Shown: piece after piece, positions 1-7,275 of the stretch
How positions within the stretch are numbered: the first letter of the stretch is position 1
Layout of the letters: each line of letters begins with the position of its first letter
Assembly: GCA_035406685.1 (NCBI GenBank)
Contig: DAONLM010000077.1
Location: 1 to 12,830, forward strand
From: DAONLM01 sp035406685
GTDB lineage: Bacteria; Spirochaetota; GWE2-31-10; MWDO01
Direction of reading: 5' to 3'
DNA length: 12,830 nucleotides
The notes under the pieces: generated by a model
What the model saw: the letters and a program-made list of their open reading frames with translations, nothing else
Told to the model about the DNA's origin: nothing
The model's database searches: none
Made by a program: the position numbers and the translations under genes

Positions 1-53
1 TCATTCCGCATAAAATTGGTAAACTTTCAAATTCCATGACAAACTTGGGTTAA
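1..53 (+). CDS. 3' end of an unidentified coding region (partial)
   Basis: One + strand frame is open from the window edge and ends in TAA at 51-53, coding for about 16 residues ending in SNSMTNLG. The other two + frames close earlier, at 11-13 and 37-39. The stop is two bases before a strong terminator hairpin, which is where the end of a gene is expected. The fragment is far too short to identify, and an open frame of this length can arise by chance, so the call rests mainly on the terminator position. Confidence 0.4.
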   Translation, partial: IPHKIGKLSNSMTNLG

Positions 54-54
54 T

Positions 55-86
55 AAAAAAGAGGCTGTAAAAACAGCCTCTTTTTT
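55..86. terminator. bidirectional rho-independent terminator
   Basis: An 8-bp perfect stem, GAGGCTGT (61-68) and ACAGCCTC (73-80), encloses an AAAA loop. Six A residues precede it (55-60) and six T residues follow it (81-86), so either transcript ends in a stem followed by a U run. It lies between converging genes: the partial + strand gene ending at 53 and the - strand transglutaminase-like gene ending at 101. Confidence 0.88.
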
Positions 87-100
87 ATTTCTGACTAAAA

Positions 101-1321
101 TTATTTTATAGGTATTATTCTCCATTTTTTTGTATCAGACATTTGCGGAGGAAGATCCCCTATTTTCCAGCCAGGATAGGTGGATTCTACAAAATAGTAT
201 CTGTTATTGTTATACTCTTTATATGTTCCACTTGCGTTTATATTAAGCCCAACCATTGCATGTCCATATTCTGCTGAATAATATAGGCATGCGTCATATC
301 CGAGACTCCTTAATATTAAAACTATAAACATAGATTTTGTATCACAATCTCCCTTTTTATACCAGGCAATTTCATTTGGTGTAAAATAATCAAGAATATT
401 TGCCCCTTTTGTCTTGTCTGTTACAATATTATAAGGCCTCTCATAAGGTATATTTTGAACACTCTTTATAACCTGATATGCAAGTTCATAGCTATTCCAG
501 CCTCTTTGTTGAGCCTCTTTTCTAAAGAAGTCGGCGATATGATTTATCCTATAAAAATTTTTATTGAACATCTCCTGATAAAATTTCTTCCAAAAGGTAA
601 AATTATAATCAGGATCGTTATAAGTATCTATGCCAAAATATTGCCATACACTCGGATTAACAATCGCTGTAACTTCTTTTTCTGCGTCTTGAAGATCCTT
701 TACCTTAAAGACAAAAACTTTTTTGTATTTGTCCCATTCCATTGTAATATCATATTCACCACTATCTTTTGATTTATTTGATTCATCAAAAGAGTTGTTT
801 TTTGTATTCTCAACAATATTTGTTGATGAAGAGTCATTGCCATACACTACATCATTATCATAATAAATCTTCATAGAATTTATAATCTTCCACATCGTAT
901 TTTTGTAATTATTATACTTATTTGAGTATGTATATGCCAATGGGACATAATAAAAGTAGTTGTCTTTAAATACAACAATTGTAAGATTAACATCTACCCC
1001 ATTAAGATTAAATGAATAATCCCCTTTAATTGCTTTGTAGTTACAAAATGTTATATTAGAAGAAGAGCCTTTCATATTAAATCTATCAACAAAGGCTTTT
1101 AATACATCATTATTGGTTGGAACAGCATTTAAATCAAGAACAAAAATTTCTACAAAAAGATCTTTATTCTCATTTGATATAATTACATCATAATTAACAG
1201 AGTCATCAATATTCCATGAGTCTGGAATATCGACTGAATAATAAAAGTCATTATTTTTATAGAAGGCATTAAGATAGATAGTAATAAAGATACTACACAA
1301 GATTAAAATAATTTTTTTCAT
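101..1321 (-). CDS. exported transglutaminase-like (papain-fold) protein
   Basis: This 406-residue protein begins with a signal peptide (about 1-19, MKKIILILCS and so on, probable cleavage after LNA), so it should act outside the inner membrane. Residues 25-152 are beta-rich and faintly resemble PsbP/DcrB-like domains (SVDIPDSW near the start, IINSMKI at the end). A Ser/Asn/Asp-rich linker (161-190) follows. Residues 240-385 look like a transglutaminase-like cysteine peptidase core: KKGDCDTKS holds the likely catalytic Cys326, and YGHAMVGL the likely His354. The usual Asp position appears to be Glu379 in YFVEST. Such domains may hydrolyse, cross-link or transfer peptide bonds; the substrate is unknown. 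An AAGGAGG site lies 6 bp before the ATG, and the gene begins 11 bp after the DUF350 gene, so the two are almost certainly co-transcribed. The C-terminal fold is fairly sure; the N-terminal assignment is tentative. Confidence 0.8.
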   Translation of the reverse strand: MKKIILILCSIFITIYLNAFYKNNDFYYSVDIPDSWNIDDSVNYDVIISNENKDLFVEIFVLDLNAVPTNNDVLKAFVDRFNMKGSSSNITFCNYKAIKGDYSFNLNGVDVNLTIVVFKDNYFYYVPLAYTYSNKYNNYKNTMWKIINSMKIYYDNDVVYGNDSSSTNIVENTKNNSFDESNKSKDSGEYDITMEWDKYKKVFVFKVKDLQDAEKEVTAIVNPSVWQYFGIDTYNDPDYNFTFWKKFYQEMFNKNFYRINHIADFFRKEAQQRGWNSYELAYQVIKSVQNIPYERPYNIVTDKTKGANILDYFTPNEIAWYKKGDCDTKSMFIVLILRSLGYDACLYYSAEYGHAMVGLNINASGTYKEYNNNRYYFVESTYPGWKIGDLPPQMSDTKKWRIIPIK

Positions 1322-1332
1322 ATCTTGCCTCC

Positions 1333-2421
1333 TTATTTTGGCTGGAGTTTAATCAGTCCGCCATCCTTTGGAAGTTCTGGTGTCTTTATTAAACCATTTA
1401 ATATTGCAGTAATACTGTGATCGATCATTATTGCTAAAGAGAGAATAAGAATTGCTAATATTATAGCAACAGCAATATTTTTATTTTTGATTTCAGCAAA
1501 TTCATCGATTTTTTTTGTAAGAAACACAAAAATATTCATTGAAATCCATATTACAACAAAAGCAATTACACCAGCTAATATAAAGAATAAAATAATTCTT
1601 ATAATTACAAATATAATTGTTAAAGCAGTTGCCTTACTATCTGCTAAAACAAATCCTAATGCAGAATTAGCTGGTTCTATGGCAGCCTTTATTATTAACA
1701 TAATAGCAAATATAAAAGCAGCCATCAGAATAGATATTGCTAAATTATTACTCTTTAATTCTTTTATTTCATCAATATCTTTTGTAAGAAGGTTAAATAT
1801 TTTAAAACTTAAGAAAAATACAAAGATTGTGCCAACAATTGCTATTCCAAGTTCGATTAAGCCATCAAGAAAAACAGAGAGAGTAATAAAAGAATTAATG
1901 CCAGTATTAGATGGAGGAGCAACCAGACCATTTAATACAGTCTCTAATGGTTTTGATAGTATTAAAGACATGCTTATAATTAATGTGGCAATTATAAAAG
2001 AGACACTCACATTATTATTTTTAATCTCTTCCATTTCATCGATGTCTGTTGTTAGTAATGTAAAAAGTTTGATCGCAAGCCATAAAACAATAAATGCGAA
2101 AATACTAAAGAAAATGAAAAATACCACTATTCTTATAATAGCAATTATCACCATTATAAATGTTGACTCTTTTGAACTAAGAACAGTTGTTAAGGTCTCC
2201 ATCGCAGGTCCAATAGAGGATTTAATTAATAGCATAATCCCAAAAATAAAGGAGGCAACTAAAATAGAAACAGCAACATTGTTGTTGCTTATTTCTTTAG
2301 CTTCATCAATATTTTTAGTTAATAGAGAAAAAACTTTAAAGCTCAAAAAAAACATTGATAAACCAAAGATTACGGAAATTATTAATTCAATTAAACCTTG
2401 ACTTAATAAGACTAAATTCAT
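1333..2421 (-). CDS. four-repeat DUF350 integral membrane protein
   Basis: This 362-residue membrane protein consists almost wholly of four copies of a DUF350-like unit of about 88-90 residues. Each unit has a hydrophobic segment, a motif of the type LLTxxIDExxEIxNNNVAV, then a second hydrophobic segment. The motifs fall near residues 35-51, 123-141, 213-229 and 301-319. Units 1 and 3 resemble each other, as do 2 and 4, which suggests an ancestral two-repeat protein was itself duplicated. About eight membrane helices are expected. DUF350 (YjfL of E. coli) has no established biochemical function. The ATG at 2421 is chosen because AAGGAG lies 7 bp before it. An in-frame ATG at 2454 would add 11 residues but lacks a ribosome binding site. 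The gene leads a two-gene unit with the transglutaminase-like protein, whose ribosome binding site overlaps this stop codon. Confidence 0.85.
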   Translation of the reverse strand: MNLVLLSQGLIELIISVIFGLSMFFLSFKVFSLLTKNIDEAKEISNNNVAVSILVASFIFGIMLLIKSSIGPAMETLTTVLSSKESTFIMVIIAIIRIVVFFIFFSIFAFIVLWLAIKLFTLLTTDIDEMEEIKNNNVSVSFIIATLIISMSLILSKPLETVLNGLVAPPSNTGINSFITLSVFLDGLIELGIAIVGTIFVFFLSFKIFNLLTKDIDEIKELKSNNLAISILMAAFIFAIMLIIKAAIEPANSALGFVLADSKATALTIIFVIIRIILFFILAGVIAFVVIWISMNIFVFLTKKIDEFAEIKNKNIAVAIILAILILSLAIMIDHSITAILNGLIKTPELPKDGGLIKLQPK

Positions 2422-2428
2422 TTTTTTA

Positions 2429-2434
2429 CTCCTT
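2429..2434 (-). promoter_or_regulatory. ribosome binding site deciding the DUF350 start
   Basis: AAGGAG on the - strand lies 7 bp before the ATG at 2421. The alternative upstream ATG at 2454 has only AT-rich sequence before it, so the shorter protein is preferred. Confidence 0.8.
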
Positions 2435-2471
2435 AAATAAAAAATAATCTTCATAAAATGAAGATATATTT

Positions 2472-2500
2472 ATTTTAAATCTTTTTTAATATTTTTTCAA
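2472..2500 (-). promoter_or_regulatory. candidate sigma-70-type promoter of the DUF350/transglutaminase unit
   Basis: Reading the - strand, TTGAAA (2500-2495) is followed after 17 bp by TAAAAT (2477-2472). Transcription would start near 2465, giving a leader of about 45 bases. The region 2455-2635 is extremely AT-rich, so chance matches are common; spacing and position favour this one. The remainder of the region shows only AT-rich sequence, including a 15-bp direct repeat. Confidence 0.4.
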
Positions 2501-2635
2501 TAAAAATTTAAAAATATATTTATTTTAATTAATATTAAGACATTTTTTGATAATTAAAAAAATATTTTACATAAAGTTATATTATGAGGCGTTTTTTTGA
2601 GAATTTAAATAAAAAGATTTTTTAAAATAAAACTA

Positions 2636-2663
2636 CAACCACACCATAAGGATGATGTGGTTG
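2636..2663 (-). terminator. probable rho-independent terminator of the PG0541-like gene
   Basis: CAACCACA (2636-2643) pairs with TGTGGTTG (2656-2663), and an inner CAT/ATG pairing can extend the stem. It lies about 20 bases beyond the stop of the gene ending at 2685. On the - strand it is followed by TAGTTTTATTTT, an interrupted U run, so termination may be only moderately efficient. Confidence 0.65.
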
Positions 2664-2684
2664 CCATAAAATATAAATGTTTTT

Positions 2685-2975
2685 TTACACACTACAAACA
2701 AGTTCTGATTCAAACATCTTTACACCTTCATTCTTGAAATATTGTTTTAATTCTTCAATAGATTTTTTTATTATTTCTGCTTCATTCTCATTACAATATA
2801 CTATTAACATAAAATTTTCCTCAGGCCAGATATGATCACCCATTCTTGGGCCAGATGATCCAATTCCATGCACAACCGGTATTTTTGTATAAAATTTAAC
2901 AACATTATTTTTTTCAAAGATATCAAATAGATCTGCTTCAATGGATCTGTTACAAATTATCTCTATTCTTTTCAT
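2685..2975 (-). CDS. PG0541-family transporter-associated PII-like protein
   Basis: This 96-residue soluble protein has no signal peptide, so it should act in the cytoplasm. It has the beta-alpha-beta rhythm of PII-like proteins and the features I associate with the PG0541 family: VVHGIG at 34-39, GPRMGDHIWP at 42-51, then a strand and a helix (EAEIIKKSIEELKQYF). Family members sit beside RND pumps of the HAE1 type; the biochemical role is not established, though a PII-like fold suggests a trimeric sensor or regulator acting on the neighbouring transporter. The ATG has AAGGGG 9 bp upstream. It lies 69 bp after the RND gene, but a terminator-like hairpin stands between them, so it may be expressed at a lower level or from its own weak promoter. 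Family assignment is confident; function is inference. Confidence 0.8.
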   Translation of the reverse strand: MKRIEIICNRSIEADLFDIFEKNNVVKFYTKIPVVHGIGSSGPRMGDHIWPEENFMLIVYCNENEAEIIKKSIEELKQYFKNEGVKMFESELVCSV

Positions 2976-3017
2976 AAAATATTACCCCTTATAAAATATT
3001 TATAAAATTATAATGAT

Positions 3018-3040
3018 AAAAAAGGGGGATATCCCCCTCT
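3018..3040 (-). terminator. intraoperonic terminator or attenuator between the RND pump and PG0541-like gene
   Basis: On the - strand, GGGGG and CCCCC (3024-3028 and 3033-3037) form a stem with an AUAU loop, directly followed by six T residues (3023-3018). It starts 7 bases after the RND stop codon. This is the form of an intrinsic terminator; the short stem would allow some readthrough into the small gene beyond. A TATAAT sequence (3012-3007) follows but lacks a matching -35 box. Confidence 0.7.
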
Positions 3041-3044
3041 CTTA

Positions 3045-6000
3045 TTAAATATTTTCATTATTAACTAAAATATTGTCACTTAATATCATCTTTCTGTATT
3101 CAAGTTTCTTTCTTCTCTTTTCTTCTTTTCTTTTTTCTCTTTTTTCTGACATTTCACTGAAAATAGAATAAATTACCGGTATTAAAAATAGTGTAAATAT
3201 AGTGCTTACAGTAAGCCCTCCAAGTATTGTCTTTGCCAGTGGTTGACTGAGATCTGAACCTTCCCCTTTAATAAAAGCCATTGGTGCAAGACCCAATATA
3301 GTTGTAAGAGTTGTCATTAAAATAGGTCTTAGTCTATTGCCGCCGGCCTCTGCTGTTGCATCTAATATAGACATATCTCTTTTTCTTAAAAGATTTGCAT
3401 AATCAACAAGGACTATGCCATTGTTTACTACAATACCTACCAATACAACAAGGCCTACTGCTGTAAAGATACTGAATTTTTCACCGGTCAAAATATAAAT
3501 CCATATTACACCAATAAGTGTAAGAGGAATAGTGAAGAATATTATGAATGGATCTAAAAAGGATTCAAATTGGGATGCCATTACCCCAAAGACCAGTGCA
3601 ATAGCAATTATTATTATTACTAAAAATTTCAAAAAATACTTAATCATTTCTGCATAATCCCCTGAAAATTCAATTATTATATTCTCTTCCTGAGGGATCT
3701 CTTCTTTTATCAATTTTCTTATTTTAAGTTCTACTTCATTTAATTTTGCTCTTGGCTTTAATCCACCTGTCACATGAATTACTCTTGTTTGATTTTCTCT
3801 TCTTATCTTAATAGGCCCTGTAGTTTTTTCAAAATGAGCAAAACTGGATAAAGGTATCATTTTCCCCATTTGATTCACAACAAATATCTTTTCAAGATCT
3901 GGCAAAGAACTTCTATCTTCTCTATCGAGTATTACAAGAATATCATATTCACTACCTCCCTCCTTATATTTTGAAGCAACAACCCCATCTATATTTGCTC
4001 TTAATTCCTGACCTATATTATACATATTTAATCCAAGTGAATATGCTTTATCTTTATTAATCATTATCTCAATCTGAGGTAAACCATCTTTCAGGTCTAT
4101 TGCTGGCTCTGTAACTTCTTTTACCTTGTTCTTTAATAGATCTTTTATCTTTTCAGCAGTCTCTCTACTTGTTTTTAAATCATTTCCTTTTACGAGAATG
4201 TCAATAGGAGATGCGTTTCTCCTTATCTGTCTTGTGCCAAAAGAGAATACAACTGATGGAAAATCATTAAAATGCTTCCTCATCTTCTCTTTTATGGTTT
4301 CAGAATTATCTATTCTATCTTTGAATGGGGGGAGTGTAATAGTAATAGATCCTTTGTTAGAATCAGTAGATCCTAAAAAGCCCATAAAGCCTTTTCGTCC
4401 ACTCTGAACAATAATGTCTTTATATCCTTTAATCTCTTTCTTGGCAAGTTCCTCTATTTGTGTCATTACACTCTTTGTCACTTCAAGAGTTGTGCCTATG
4501 GGTAATTCTACATTTATAGAGACAGCGTCTTCCTGTGAAGTTGGCATAAATTCAAAACCTGCTATTGGTATTAAGAATAGAGACACAAGAAAAATCAAAA
4601 AAACAATAATAATAGTAATTTTTCTGTGTCTTAAAACATAATTTAATGCATCTTTATATTTATTACTTAAACCAGTCCAGAATTTTTCTAATTTATCATC
4701 AAGGATTTTCCATATACCGGTAAGAGGCTCTTCCATTCTTGTGGAGATAACAAGATATCTACTTGTTAATACTGGAACTAAAAATATAGCAACAAGTAAT
4801 GATGATACAAGAGATATTACTACTGTAAAGGCAAGCCCACTGAATAGTTCACCAAGCATTCTGAGTTGATTCTTAAACATTACAATAGGAGCAAAAACAC
4901 AAATAGTGGTAAAAGTAGATGCTGTTATTGCTGTCATCATTTCCTGACTTCCTAAAATAGCAGCAACCTTTTCTTTTGCCCCTTTTTCTCTATAACGATA
5001 TATATTTTCAAGTATTACAATGGAGTTATCAACTAGCATTCCAACGCCGAGCGCAAGGCCTGCTAATGTCATAAGGTTTAATGTAAGATTAAAAAAGTAC
5101 ATAAGCATAAGTGTTATTATTACAGAGATAGGTATTGAAACGCCTATTATTATAACACTTTTAAAACTTCTTAGGAATATAAAAAGAATAAGAACTGCTA
5201 AAAAAGCACCACTAATAACAGAACTTACAACAGTGCTTAAAGAATTTCTTATGATTTTTGTAGTGTCATCAATTACTTCGATACTTACACCAGCAGGAAC
5301 TTCTTTTCTTATCTTTTCAAGCCTTTTAATTACATTATCTGCTGTTTTTACAGAATTTTTACCACTCTGTTTCTGTATTGTTATATAAATTCCTGGTTTG
5401 CCATTTACAATAACAGAATCCTCCTCATCTTTAAGCCCATCATATACTTCTGCTATATCTCTTAATCTAACTAAAGCAGTATCTCCGCCGCCAGCCATAG
5501 GATTCATTGGGTTTTTTATCCCGGTTGTTTTATATGAAATAACAGTATTCTTAATCTGTTCAATATCAGTATATTCTCCTGATGTTCTTATAAGATAATT
5601 TTTATTTCCTTCTGTTATGCTTCCAGCACTTATCTGAATATTCTGTCCTCTCAACATGTTTGCTATCTGGGTTAAATTTAGATTGTATGCTTCAAGTCTA
5701 TTCTGTTTTATCTCTACTCTTATAAGTCTCTCTCTTCCACCAGAAATCCTAGCCATTGCAACACCCTCAACCTGCTCGAGTCTCGGTTGAATTATGTCTT
5801 CTGAAATTTTTCTTAATTCTTCTGGACTTCTATTTCCACTAACAACAAGATATAAAATTGGTATCATTGCCGGATCAAATTTAAATATCATTGGATCTTC
5901 TGCATCATCTGGTAAATAATTCTTTACAAAAGAGAGTTTATCCCTTACATCATTGGCAGCCTCATCCATATTTGTCCCATAGACAAATTGAATTATTATC

Positions 6001-6266
6001 TGACTTGCTCCTTCTGATGAAACAGATCTTATTTCATCTATATTACCTACATTACTCAATACACTCTCAAGTGGTCTTGTGATAAGTTTTTCAATCTCCT
6101 CTGATCCTGTTCCTTTATAGTTTGTAGAGACTAAAAGAATAGGAGGATTTATTTCTGGATAAAGATCAACAGAAAGATCAAGACTTGCATAAATACCAAG
6201 AGAGATCAATAATATAAATACTATAACAGTAGCAACTGGGTGATTAACACTAAATTTTGAAATCAT
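3045..6266 (-). CDS. RND efflux pump, HAE1 family (AcrB-like inner membrane transporter)
   Basis: This 1073-residue protein has the full length and plan of AcrB-like pumps: TM1 at 11-29, a large periplasmic porter/docking loop, TM2-6 at about 342-500, a break, TM7 near 550-568, a second periplasmic loop, and TM8-12 at about 878-1035. It should use the proton gradient to expel hydrophobic or amphiphilic compounds. TM4 carries LVDNSIVILEN: Asp413 matches Asp407 of AcrB, while Asn414 stands where AcrB has Asp408. TM10 carries GIVVNNGIVLVDY (944-956), with Asn in place of the AcrB lysine; this pairing is seen in many non-proteobacterial HAE1 pumps. Oddities are a Met/Pro/Gly-rich insertion (250-263) and a basic cytoplasmic tail (1041-1059). 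AGGAGG precedes the ATG by 7 bp, and the adaptor gene stop (TAG) overlaps that site, showing tight coupling. Confidence 0.95.
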   Translation of the reverse strand: MISKFSVNHPVATVIVFILLISLGIYASLDLSVDLYPEINPPILLVSTNYKGTGSEEIEKLITRPLESVLSNVGNIDEIRSVSSEGASQIIIQFVYGTNMDEAANDVRDKLSFVKNYLPDDAEDPMIFKFDPAMIPILYLVVSGNRSPEELRKISEDIIQPRLEQVEGVAMARISGGRERLIRVEIKQNRLEAYNLNLTQIANMLRGQNIQISAGSITEGNKNYLIRTSGEYTDIEQIKNTVISYKTTGIKNPMNPMAGGGDTALVRLRDIAEVYDGLKDEEDSVIVNGKPGIYITIQKQSGKNSVKTADNVIKRLEKIRKEVPAGVSIEVIDDTTKIIRNSLSTVVSSVISGAFLAVLILFIFLRSFKSVIIIGVSIPISVIITLMLMYFFNLTLNLMTLAGLALGVGMLVDNSIVILENIYRYREKGAKEKVAAILGSQEMMTAITASTFTTICVFAPIVMFKNQLRMLGELFSGLAFTVVISLVSSLLVAIFLVPVLTSRYLVISTRMEEPLTGIWKILDDKLEKFWTGLSNKYKDALNYVLRHRKITIIIVFLIFLVSLFLIPIAGFEFMPTSQEDAVSINVELPIGTTLEVTKSVMTQIEELAKKEIKGYKDIIVQSGRKGFMGFLGSTDSNKGSITITLPPFKDRIDNSETIKEKMRKHFNDFPSVVFSFGTRQIRRNASPIDILVKGNDLKTSRETAEKIKDLLKNKVKEVTEPAIDLKDGLPQIEIMINKDKAYSLGLNMYNIGQELRANIDGVVASKYKEGGSEYDILVILDREDRSSLPDLEKIFVVNQMGKMIPLSSFAHFEKTTGPIKIRRENQTRVIHVTGGLKPRAKLNEVELKIRKLIKEEIPQEENIIIEFSGDYAEMIKYFLKFLVIIIIAIALVFGVMASQFESFLDPFIIFFTIPLTLIGVIWIYILTGEKFSIFTAVGLVVLVGIVVNNGIVLVDYANLLRKRDMSILDATAEAGGNRLRPILMTTLTTILGLAPMAFIKGEGSDLSQPLAKTILGGLTVSTIFTLFLIPVIYSIFSEMSEKREKRKEEKRRKKLEYRKMILSDNILVNNENI

Positions 6267-6275
6267 ATTTGCCTC

Positions 6276-7211
6276 CTACTCAATACTATCAGTAACCGAT
6301 AATGGCTGAATTCTATCAACAATTTTTATTTTTGTTTTATCTTCAAGTAGAGTCTGGCCTCTGAATACTATCTCCTCATCTGGTAATAATCCTTCCATAA
6401 TTTCTACCTTATTGTCTATTCTAATTCCTATTTTAACCTTTCTTTTTTCAACATAACTTTGATCTTTTACAACAAAGACAAAATCTTCCCCATATCTTTT
6501 TACAATACATTCTTCTGGAATCTTTACAATACCTTCTTTTTTTTCGATTATTATCTTTAATTTAGCAAACATACCAGGTTTTACCCTTAAATCTTTTTTT
6601 AAAAGAGATGTTTTTACTTCAAGCATTCTTGTTTGAGGATCAACAACAGGGCTTGTCTCTGATAATACTCCTTTAAAACTTTCAGAAGGATATGCCTCTA
6701 ACTTTATAATAACTGGTAAGCCAACTTTTATCTTTGATAGATATTTTTCAGAAACATAAGAGATTATTTTTATATCAGTAAGATCTCCTATCTTAACAAT
6801 GCCAGTCTGCTGTGTAACAGTTGAGCCTATTTGAAAAGGGATTGCTGTAACTGTGCCAGAAATTGTTGCTTTCACAGGGCTTAATTCATAATTCATTCCG
6901 GGTCTTGATGGATCTACCTCTGCAATAACAGATCCTTTCTGGACATAATCGCCAACATTAACATAAAGCCTTGCTAATTTGCCCATTGTATCCGGGTAAA
7001 CATCCACTTCCACTCTTGTTTTAATCTCCCCATTTAATTCAATGTAGTTATTTATCTCCCCTTTTACTGTCTTTGTAGTAGTTACGGCAAATATAGTCTC
7101 TACATTATCAAGGGATTTGATATTTGGTCTTTTTGTGTTATCAGAACCCTTTTTACAATTAAAAATTAACATACTAATAAATAATAAAATTAAAATTCTT
7201 TTAATTTTCAT
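6276..7211 (-). CDS. periplasmic adaptor (membrane fusion) lipoprotein of the RND pump, hairpin-less
   Basis: This 311-residue protein should bridge the RND pump to the outer membrane channel. The N-terminus (MKIKRILILLFISMLIFNC) looks like a lipoprotein signal with Cys19 as lipid site; Asn before Cys is unusual and resembles the loose lipoboxes of spirochaetes. The barrel-sandwich (lipoyl) halves are at about 66-101 (VNVGDYVQKGSVIAEVD) and 112-142 (VKATISGTVTAIPFQIGSTV), joined by only some 10 residues. The coiled-coil hairpin that normally lies between them is absent. A beta-barrel domain (146-222; DPQTRMLEVK, VKPGMFAKL) and a membrane-proximal domain (223-299) follow. Borrelia BesA is a known hairpin-less adaptor of similar size. 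AAGGAG lies 9 bp before the ATG. Confidence 0.92.
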   Translation of the reverse strand: MKIKRILILLFISMLIFNCKKGSDNTKRPNIKSLDNVETIFAVTTTKTVKGEINNYIELNGEIKTRVEVDVYPDTMGKLARLYVNVGDYVQKGSVIAEVDPSRPGMNYELSPVKATISGTVTAIPFQIGSTVTQQTGIVKIGDLTDIKIISYVSEKYLSKIKVGLPVIIKLEAYPSESFKGVLSETSPVVDPQTRMLEVKTSLLKKDLRVKPGMFAKLKIIIEKKEGIVKIPEECIVKRYGEDFVFVVKDQSYVEKRKVKIGIRIDNKVEIMEGLLPDEEIVFRGQTLLEDKTKIKIVDRIQPLSVTDSIE

Positions 7212-7243
7212 AAAAAACTTCTCCTTAAAAAATATATTTATTT

Positions 7244-7259
7244 ATGTTCTTTCGAACAT
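7244..7259 (-). other. hairpin between the channel and adaptor genes
   Basis: The - strand RNA can form a perfect 6-bp stem, AUGUUC with GAACAU, closed by a GAAA tetraloop of the stable GNRA class. It is in the 64-bp gap between the channel and adaptor genes, about 15 bp before the adaptor ribosome binding site. No U run follows directly, so it is not a clear terminator; it could be a processing or stability element. Confidence 0.55.
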
Positions 7260-7275
7260 TAAAATCATATCTTAT

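Noticed and set aside
455..772. 105-codon + strand frame inside the transglutaminase-like gene
   Set aside because: No ribosome binding site or recognisable motif; it lies wholly opposite a well-supported gene.
1487..2401. 304-codon open frame on the + strand opposite the DUF350 gene
   Set aside because: It starts with TTG without a ribosome binding site and is an antisense by-product of the repeated, Ile/Asn-rich DUF350 gene; the - strand frame has clear family motifs.
2464..2528. 15-bp direct repeat ATATATTTATTTTAA at 2464-2478 and 2514-2528
   Set aside because: The sequence is pure A/T in a region of nearly pure A/T, and similar strings occur elsewhere, so chance is a sufficient explanation.
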